Shown here: piece by piece, positions 11,001 through 21,700 of the stretch
Layout of the letters: each line of letters starts with the position of its first letter
Numbering within the stretch: the first letter of the stretch is position 1
DNA from: Saccoglossus kowalevskii
Taxonomy: Eukaryota > Hemichordata > Enteropneusta > Harrimaniidae
Assembly: GCF_000003605.2 (NCBI RefSeq)
Contig: NW_003124400.1
Coordinates: 52,865 to 85,594 of the forward strand
DNA: 32,730 nucleotides
Reading direction: 5' to 3'
Translations under genes and position numbers: made by a program
The notes under the pieces: model-generated
Told to the model about the DNA's origin: nothing
Seen by the model: only the letters and a program-made list of their open reading frames with translations
Database searches by the model: none

Positions 11001-12721
11001 TGTGTTCCAGGATCTGTGCAATTTTGGTGATTTTGAAAAATTGGAAGACCATATAGAATCATTGTTAAAGGCTGACAGGTCAACATTCATTCATTCATTC
11101 ATTCATTCATTTATTCATTCATTCATTCATTCATTCATTCATTCATTCATTCATTCATTCATTCATTTATTTTATTTTCTATTATCTAAATATTAATATT
11201 TTTTACAGCACAAAAGAATTGTTTATAAAGGTGTTGGAAGGACTTGAAATGGCACTCGATCCATCAAAGTCTTGCAAAGACAGTGTTATAAGTAGGGTAT
11301 GGATTCTGTTTTTATTTTTGTTTTTCACTTATAGCATGAAATACCTTCTTGAATGCAAATATCCGTGATAACGGGTGAAGGAAATGAGGGAACATTATTT
11401 GAAGGCAAAAGCAAGTCTTTTGGCTCTTTCACTCGAAACAAGATCGTTTGTGACTAAGGTATATTCCGTTCATACTTAGCAGGTGTTAATTGGCCATCAA
11501 TTATAAGTGAGTAAGTTCTTTCATATACATGCTACAGTAGCCATTTCACACATCACGCAATTCCATGAATCATAGTAACATACAATTTATGCATATATTA
11601 TAGGTAATGAGCAGCATCATGGTTTCTCGTAGTGGATTATCGGAGCAAGAAATTAAATCAATTACAAACATTCCTGATCATATTTGGTCAATGATTTATT
11701 TCACTGTAGACGACTTCTTCATCGATAGAGCTGGGCTACAGGGGTAAGTCATGTTCATCAACTCATTACATCTACTATCTACATCAACACATTACATTAC
11801 ACATTACATTATTCAATGAATGAACACAAAGTTTCAAAATAGACTAATTTTGAATACTTCTTAAGAAATATCAAGATGCACGTGATCACAGTATGTTTAT
11901 CCGAATCTTAGTTCAGAAATGTTCTCATTATTTAGAAATTAAAGGCAACACTGTATTATTTTATGTTTGGTTATACTGAACCAGGAATGGATGCACGAAT
12001 ATTAGTTGGAGTGGTGCACCTTTTATTATGACATTGTTGCAATGTATTATGGGAAATGCATAAATAACAAGGGACTTTCTCTAAATCCACCACTGCTGAA
12101 TATATTTTTCTATGTATCGTTTCCATCCATTTCTACTCACAAATACTCTGAAGCAGGTAAGACCAAGTCATGCTTACCCAAGTTAGCCATGTTTATCCAA
12201 ACTAAAATTAACCATATTTATTTTTCAAAATGTTACTCAAGATTTAATTTCATGAATTTGTTGCAGGTTTGCATATGACGAATTGACCACAGCTGTCCAA
12301 GAAAGGTATTGCAATGAAAAAGAAGTAAGAATCCAACACATCACAGCTGTTGCTGACTATTTCGAAAGCTGCCTACAGGTACACGACTTACAATATATAT
12401 CCTCGGGGCGGACATCCGGGCATTTTCTACCGCCTGACAACCCTCGCGGTGAAAACAAAGACCAAAAACTCGCAGAAAACGGTACTTTGCGATGGTTGTT
12501 GAGATTCCCCTGAACAGTGTAACAAGATTAGTCCTACGTGTGTAACATATATGAATTTGGTTATTCAGAATTACTTCAAAGTTGAGTTTGTGTTGTTTTC
12601 TCGAGTTTTCACCGGCTCCACCGGCGTTCCACAGCAGCGCGCACAAAGCCCATAGAAATACGTGGCACAGTGGTGCGCGTCTTAGCAACGTAGAACGTCC
12701 GTGACGTAGCTCCGCCCCCGA

Positions 12722-12768
<47 letters not shown>

Positions 12769-15700
12769 AATTATTTTATAGAGGGCGATTTTTGCACAGC
12801 ATGTGAGATTGCCCTTGACTCATACAGCTTAAAGAATATTCAGAATGCATCTTGGGAGTTATTGTTATGAACATCAATAAGTTTGGAACATGATAGAGAG
12901 TTAGTTACAACGGGCCACTGATGCATCAGTGGCTCACACAAGCAACTTAATGTAAGTGGCATATCATTACGACAAGTAAATTGGTTAGTATATTGCATTG
13001 CGTTGAATGCATTCAATACAAACACTGTATTTAAGTAATTATATGTCAAGTGACATCAAGCTTTTATCATTCCGAGTTCTAAAATAGATTTAACATATCA
13101 GTTCAATACAGCTGTTTGACAGGAACTCAACGTACGAGTGTTGGAATATTTCCAACTACGATGTTTTGCTTACATGAATAAATTGAACAAAAGATAAAAC
13201 AACACATTTCTATCACGATTTCAGAAAATGGGGAATGTATTTAGAAAATCGGCGAAGGTGCCTAGCAGAATTGCAAAAGAATTGCCATGGTTACTGAATA
13301 AAGCTGGCAATACTGAAAGATTGAAGACTTGCTTGACTCATTTAGGTTTGTTCACAGAACTCTATCGAACGTAAGTAATTAAACAACATCATAACCATAC
13401 ATTGTTTGAGAATCACTAACATCACACTAGATGTTATATTTATGTTGTAAATGTGTCAGCTGATAAGTATTTGTATTTCCCGGACGAGTAAAATATAGTG
13501 AATACGTTGTTATATGACTAATCAGTCTAAAAGATTGAGTACGATATATAGTTGCGTTATGAAATAGTTCTGCACTTTGCTATCAAGGCGCGCCTGTGAT
13601 ATAAATAAAGCCATAATTGTGAACAAATACCCGTTACCAGATTTGGATGAACTCACATCTGAATTCTGCGGATCAACCGTATTCTCGAAATTAGACTTAC
13701 ATTATCTATAAATACTGCTAGCGCCTGCAAGCTGAAATCAGGCCGGAATAGTAACTTATACCATATAGACTATTATCCGCTCCAAGCGCATTTCAGAAGA
13801 TACTCGCATCTGTGCTGACTGATTATGAGGGGCTGCTCAATTAATCGACAATGTCACAGTCCATGGGTCAACACGAGTAGAATACGACCAACGCCTAAAT
13901 GCAGTACTGGACAAGCTCGCAAATTACAACCTCACTCTCAACAAAGAGGTGGCGCGTTATGCTTCATTGTATTAGATTAGTTATCCCAGTATTACATTTG
14001 TTGCCCTGTGCCACGTTTCTGAATTAATTTGTCCTGCTGACCATTGAATCTACTTTGTTGGTGCAGATGTTAGGTGTAATGTGTTGATGTAGATGATAGA
14101 CATAATGTGTTGGTGCAGATGGTTGATGTAATGTGTTGATGAAGATGATAGATGTAATGTGTTGGTGCAGATGATAAATGTAATGTGTTGGTGCAGATGA
14201 TAGATGTAATGTGTTGGTGTAGATGATAGATGTAATGTGTTGATGTAGATGGTAGATGTAATGTGTTGATGAACATGATAGATGTAATGTGTTGATGCAG
14301 ATAATAGATGTAATGTGTTGATGAACATGATAGATGTAATGTGTTGATGTAGATAGTAGATGTAATGTGTTGATGAACATGATAGATGTAATGTATTAGT
14401 GCAGATGATAGATGTAATGTATTAGTGTAGATGATAGATGTAATGTATTAGTGCTGATGATAGATATAATGTGTTGATATAGATGTTAGATGTAATGTGT
14501 TGATGAACATGATAGATGTAATGTATTAGTGCAAATGATAGATGTAATGTATTCGTGCAGATGATAGATGTAATGTGTTGATGTAGATGATGTATGTAAT
14601 GTGTTGATGTAGATGTTAGGTGTAATGTGTTAATGTAGATGATAGATGTAATGTATTAGTGCAGATGATAGATGTAATGTGTTGATGTAGATGTTAGGTG
14701 TAATGTGTTGATGTAGATGATAGATGTAATGTATTAGTGCAGATGATAGATGTAATGTGTTGATGTAGATGTTAGGTGTAATGCGTTGATGTAGATGATA
14801 GATGTAATGTATTAGTGCAGATGATAGATGTAATGTGTTGATGTAGATGATAGATGTAATGTGTTGGTGTAGATGATAGATGTAATGTGTTGATGTAGAT
14901 GGTAGATGTAATGTGTTGATGAACATGATAGATGTAATGTATTAGTGCAGATGATAGATGTAATGTGTTGATGTAGATGATAGATGTAATGTGTCGATGT
15001 AGATGTTAGGTGTAATGTGTTGATGTAGATGATAGATGTAATGTATTAGTGCAGATGATAGATGTAATGTGTTGATGTAGATGATAGATGTAATGTGTTG
15101 GTGCAGATGTTAGGTGTAATGTGTTGATGTAGATGATAGACGTAATGTGTTGGTGCAGATGGTTGATGTAATGTGTTGATGACGATGATAGATGTAATGT
15201 GTTGGTGCAGATGATAAATGTAATGTGTTGGTTTAGATGATAGATGTAATGTGTTGGTTTAGATGATAGATGTAACGTGTTTATGTAGATGGTAGATGTA
15301 ATGTGTTGATGAACATGATAGATGTAATGTGTTGGTGCAGATGATAGATGTAATGTGTTGATGAACATGATAGATGTAATGTGTTGATGTAGATAGTAAA
15401 TGTAATGTGTTGATGAACATGATAGATGTAATGTATTAGTGCAGATGATAGATGTAATGTATTAGTGCAGATGATAGATGTAATGTGTTGATGTAGATGT
15501 TAGATGTAATGTGTTGGTGCAGATGATAGATGTAATGTATTAGTGCAGATGATAGATGTAATGTGTTGATGTAGATGATAGATGTAATGTCTTGGTGCAG
15601 ATGATAGATGTAATGTGTTGGTGTAGATGATAGATGTAATGTGTTGATGTAGATGATAGACGTAATGTGTTGGTGCAGATTGTTGCTGTAATGTGTTGAT

Positions 15701-18700
15701 GAAGATGATAGATGTAATGTGTTGGTGCAGATGATAAATGTAATGTGTTGGTGCAAATGATAGATGTAATGTGTTGGTGTAGATGATAGATGTAATATGT
15801 TGATGTAAATGGTAGATGTATTGTGTTGATGAACATGATAGATGTAATGTGTTGGTGCAGATGATATATGTAATGTGTTGATGAACATGATAGATGTAAT
15901 GTGTGGATGTAGATAGTAGATGTAATGTGTTGATGAACATGATAGATGTAATGTATTAGTGCAGATGATAGATGTAATGTATTAGTGCAGATGATAGATG
16001 TAATGTATTAGTGCAGATGATAGATCTAATGTGTTGATGTAGATGTTAGATGTAATGTGTTGGTGCAGATGATAGATGTAATGTGTTGGTGTAGATGATA
16101 GATGTAATGTGTTGATGTAGATGATAGATGTAATGTGTTGGTGTAGATGATAGATGTAATGTGTTGATGTAGATGGTAGATGTAATGTGTTGATGAATGG
16201 TAGATGTAATGTGTTGATGAAATGATAGATGTAATGTGTTGGTGTAGATGATAGATGTAATGTGTTGATGTAGATGGTAAATGTAATGTGTTGATGAACA
16301 TGATATATGTAATGTGTTGATGAACATGATAGATGTAATGTGTTGATGTAGATGATAGGCGTAATGTGTTGATGTAGATGGTAGATGTAATGTGTTGATG
16401 AACATGATAGATATAATGTGTTGATGTAGATGATAGATGTAATGTGTTGGTGTAGATGATAGATGTATTTGTGTTTTATCATAATTGATATTCGCAGTAA
16501 CGATGGAACCTTCGATTTGTATGAATATTGGACTTCATTGGAAACTCACGGAAAAGAAATATCCTCACTTTATATGAAATCTGTGAATGAACAAGTGGTC
16601 TACATATACACAGACTGGTTGGAACAGTACGGGGAAGCTCGTTCACCAGCAAAGGAGGTCGGTAATTATTTAAACATTTTCCACATTGAAATACGTCTTT
16701 AAAGACACATATATAAATGTTGGTAAGTTGATTCGATTAATATGACATTCTATAGGTTGACTGAATGCCAATGTACTTACTAAACATCTCAGAGCAAATC
16801 ACAACACCGAAGCTGAACAATATTGTTCACAAAACCGGCTGACATTATTTGCCATTGGTAAGCTTTACCATAGAAATAAATAGACACACACGCATGTGCG
16901 TTTTATTGCACATCTGTAGACCGTATACCCCTAAATGGATTGCCCGGTAGTAGAAGCTCATTGGAAAATTCGGCTCTGGTAGGATATACTGCAAGTACGT
17001 AACTGGAATAGTTCGTCGAAAATGTTCAGATATCTTTTTTGATCAACAATTAGCTAAGAAATCGATATTTTTAGCTGGACCAATCAGGTGCGTTATTTTT
17101 GCAGCTGCTAGAAGTTGTGTATTGCATTGCTGAGATACTGAATGACAGTGGACATCCTAAGCATTCTATACAATTCACTGAACGGTCACTAAAATTACAG
17201 GTACAGACGTTAGTTTCTTAAATATCGTATGTTTTGAAAGTGTTTTTATATACTACATTTAATATAATACAACGGCAGTATTTGAAAGTGATAAATATGT
17301 ATTGACCAGTATTAATTACTATAATGTTTTCTCAGAAATTCGCCTACACCGAAGAAGACTTAGTTGCGGACAGTTCAGCAGCAAGTATGTACTGTGAAAC
17401 GTTGAATAAGCTAGCGTGTACGTATTGTGATCTAGAGTATTTTGAGGACAGTGAAAAGCTTCATCTTGAGTGCTTGGCAATGAGAGAGAAGTATGTCATC
17501 AGTTATGTTTACATCCTGTTTAACAAAGCAGTTCAAGTATATGCCATGTAATATTGATATTGGAAATTCTGTATATCCACTAGTACGATTGTTCGCTTAT
17601 GCCGTCACGGTAATATGACGGTACAATTCGCAGCTAAATCAATTATTATGAAGAATAACTTGCCTCAGTTACTTCATAACTTGTCATATTGCACAAATCT
17701 TTATTAACTGTCTGGTCTATTACTTTCTGAAAATCACTTTGAATTATGCGATGCAAAATAAGCATAATTTTTGAGAACACATTAATAAATCACTTTTAGA
17801 TTTCATGGTATGAGGTTTATTGATTTGATCATAAATTTGACCATACATGATAATCGTTTGTCTATAGACCTTGATAGACCGCCATAATTTCGTTGAGATC
17901 TTGTGTTCCTAATGCCATAGTTACATCGGTCTGGGACATGGAAAGCAAGAAAGAGAGAGGATAAAACACCACTTGTAATATTTTATAGATCAACGTACGT
18001 ATGATGGTTATTGACACCATCTGTTTTCTGTTAGTTCAATTCTATGAAAATATTGTTGATATCAATTTGGGCAATTGTAAAAATAAGTTAGGAATCACCT
18101 TATTATTTGTTGAGGAAATAAAGTTTATTTATAGTACCACATTACGCACGTGTAGACTGAGCATACTGTATATATGCGTTTTACGAATTCACGTCGGAAG
18201 TCATGTGTGTCAAGACGACACCAACACAAATATAATATTATTATAGAAATACAAATGATTGAAAGAACATTATTCCTTTGTTTACAGATTGTATGAATTG
18301 TAAAAAAAAGAAACTACAATTGCTAGACGTTATGAAAACAACAACACTTTTCTCATATGTTTTTTTGTTGTTTGAAAGGGTTTTTAATTCGTTTAAACAT
18401 CGGTGCCAAGAAATCGGAGGGAAATACATTCCAAAACAAAAAGCAGTGATGACTTTCCAGAATGTTTTTTGCCTTTACACTTGTATTATTAGTTTCTCGA
18501 GATAGCCGGTGGCATAAGTAATCTAAAACTTGTAATCACGTCTAAAACTGAACTCATGATAAAGATTTAACTGACAAGTAAAAATCGTATATTTGCAGAA
18601 TTGGACAGGGTAAATCACCTATAATGGTCTAGCAGGAGTATATAAAGGACAGCGAAACTATGATAAAGTAAGTGGTTGGAGATGACAGTTCTGTTCGTGT

Positions 18701-21700
18701 GAAGTGCTTGAAGTCACCGTGCACATCATGTTTATGCACTATATTTCTACAATAATGAACTGGAACATATATGTCCCAAATTTGGGAAAAATGTTCTAAA
18801 TATTCTGATTGTATACTACAATTTTAAGATCAATGCAAATAGTGGTTGTCGCGCGGCGTATGCGCTTTTGTGTTGATGATAATAGCTTTCCCTACAATCT
18901 AAAGCGCTCTTCTAATGGAAATCACGTGAACGAGTTTTGACTTTGGAGCGACGAGCATTAATTATCACTAGTGACTCGTTCGATACCATATAATTACCAA
19001 GGAAATTACCTATTTAAAGCTTGGTAACATCTGTTTGTCTCCGTTGGTCTGTGCAACAGTTAAATTCGCCGTCTTTGTTTATATGAGTCCCATATCCTTT
19101 ACATGCGTGGCGCCATGATGACCCTTTAAAACACAGAGATACAACCATCTTCAACTTGTAATTTAGCTGTATTTAGTTAATATTTGTGTTATTTAATATT
19201 AAGTGCTAGACTTTAATTTACAGTTTTGTTTGTGTAGATTGTTTTTTTTTTGTAAGTCATTTGTTTTGTGAACTTGAACATATACATTTCCCTATAGGAC
19301 TTGGTTGGGTATATTATTCCTACTCTACACAAGTAAACCAGCTTTGTAGCAATAACTGCTCGTCTCCATGATTGTTCATACAACGAAGACAAAGCCAAGA
19401 TAAATGTTGTTAACAGTACATTTTGCCATTTTTCCATGTAGGCAATGGAATACTATAAAAAGTGTTTGGAAGGACACAAAGCTGAAAAATCAGAAAACCA
19501 CTGGCTGGTTGGTTGTTCACTGAATAATATTGGTACAGCATTAATCGCGATGAAAAACTACGGAGAAGCTGTGGATTATTTTCAAGAAACATTGAAGGTA
19601 ACACGAAGTAGTAGAGTAATAATAAGAATAATACGATTCGCTAATTATTTTTTAAACATCTGACATCAATTCCAAATTACTAAGTACTGTAATAAACTAA
19701 TGTTATTCAATTAAATCACCAGTCTCACAGATTAAGGAATTGTGCAATCAATGTTGCAAGAGTTTCTTTCTAATGCATGCTACATGCAATGATTGATCTA
19801 TTTTTTTCTTTGAGTCAGTAGTGTGCACAAAATTAGAATAAAGTTTTATTATTTTTTGCATTAAAGGTATACGAGGTTTGCTATTTTGGACGATTTCATC
19901 CTGAAATCGCTGGAACATTGAATAACCTCGCCATTTGCTACAGAAATTTAAAAGAACTGGACAAAGCAGAGCCCCTTTATAAAAGGTGATTTTAAAATGT
20001 GTTTATTTGTATTCATTTGTTTATTTCTATTTTTTCTGTTATATTATATATAATGTATTATTTCATAAATAATGTTCATAATCATCTACTGAAATAGTAA
20101 TGTACTTAAAACAACAACATGTAAAATGCAACATACGAATGTGTTATTAGATCATATGACATGTCGGTGCAAGCGTATGGTGAAAAACATCCCGATGTGG
20201 CAGGCAGACTGATGAACTGGGGTGTATTCCAGCAACAAAAGAAAAACTACCCAACAGCTCTTGACATGTACAAGAGGGCGCTAGCTATATACAAGGTAAT
20301 GTATTTATTGCTATTTAGATAATGATCCAAAGATTTAATTTATGTAAATCACTCAGTTTTTGTCTGTTTTTCTTTATTTTGATTGTGGCGATAATATGGC
20401 AAGTAGTTTGTGCAATAAATAAATGTGCTCTATTTGACAGGACGTATTCCACGATGAACATGTTAGAGTACTTTTCGTCATGGAAAATATAGCTATAGTA
20501 TTGGTTCTTATGGAAAGGCAATATGAAGCCCATTCTTATTTCTTGGAAGCAGGTTTGTATCTTGTCTAATAATAGTAGAATAGTAATGCGCTGTGAGATT
20601 ACTATTTGAATGTGTTATTTTACTACTAAATGTTGCATCCGTAAATGTTGAACTATGTGCAGACTTGTTGGCATGTGTTACACGATCGTTTAGTTGTCGA
20701 CAATGAATGATACAGATGTTCGCAAAAATTAATGCTGCAATTCCTTATTTTTACAGGTGAAATTCTTTATCGTCAGGGTCGAATAAATACATCTTTACCG
20801 AGCTTGAATCGAAGGATGCTGGCTTATTATGTTGATAATAAACGCTTTGATGATGCAACCAATCTACTGTTGCGAATGCTAGATGCTTCGTTTGCGGAAC
20901 CCATTCATTACTGTGCATTAGATGAAATTGATAGGATGAAAGGCACAGAAAGACCCAAGAGAAAATATGAACACACCCTAGAATACGCACGTACTAGGTA
21001 AATTAATATATATATATATATATATATATTCTATCTTCCTCATACTCATTTGAATGTATGTTTAGCAAAGCTTGGCCAATAGCTGCTCGCGACTCATCAA
21101 ACTTTTGACCAACCACTAGTGAAACGAATTTTTCGAACATATTGAACATATATGCACGACTGTTTTGTATGCTGTTTTATCAGTGTCCATGCCATGTTTT
21201 TGTCTTGGGGTCATGCCTATGAATTATAAGAATGATGTTGTTTTCAATAATTAGTTTTTGTTGGGAGAGTGCCAGCTTTAAAAACAAGATTTGATGTTCA
21301 CACGTATTTCCGCTCACGTTTTTCAAAGTCAATTCTGAGATAATTATGCTGTTTTGTGTCTTAATTAATTAATAATACCTCTTACCGAAATCCCTGAAAT
21401 ACTGTTATTATTGTGTATCTCGACAGACACGACGTGGAAACATTTCGACCATACAACAGAGATCAGAAATAAATTCGCATATTCGAACCCAGGAACAATG
21501 AAACCACAATTGTTTGCACACAGGGGCACACAGCAGTAACCAAAATCACATAAAAATACCAAGATGTGAGCCACATAGTAAGTGGCTTTTGAAATCAAAA
21601 TGAATTAAAAAAATTACCCTTCTTTGATCATTCGCATCATTACGTTGCAGTATGACTGGATGAAATGTGACTAATAGTATGAGTGAGTAATGTGTTAATA

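Noticed and set aside
11002-11196. FIHS-repeat peptide
   Set aside because: It is read-through of exon 9 into the ATTC microsatellite of intron 9.
14055-16470. CRISPR-like repeat array
   Set aside because: Monomers are contiguous, with no unique spacers, in a eukaryotic intron.
14024-16482. Several long minus-strand frames with NTLHLSS/HYIYHLHQ repeats
   Set aside because: They are by-products of the 26-bp array inside an intron; frames overlap each other and have no splice or start context.
16794-16859. Extra exon between exons 14 and 15
   Set aside because: The only open frame needs phase 2 on entry, which exon 14 does not offer, and exons 14 and 15 already join smoothly.
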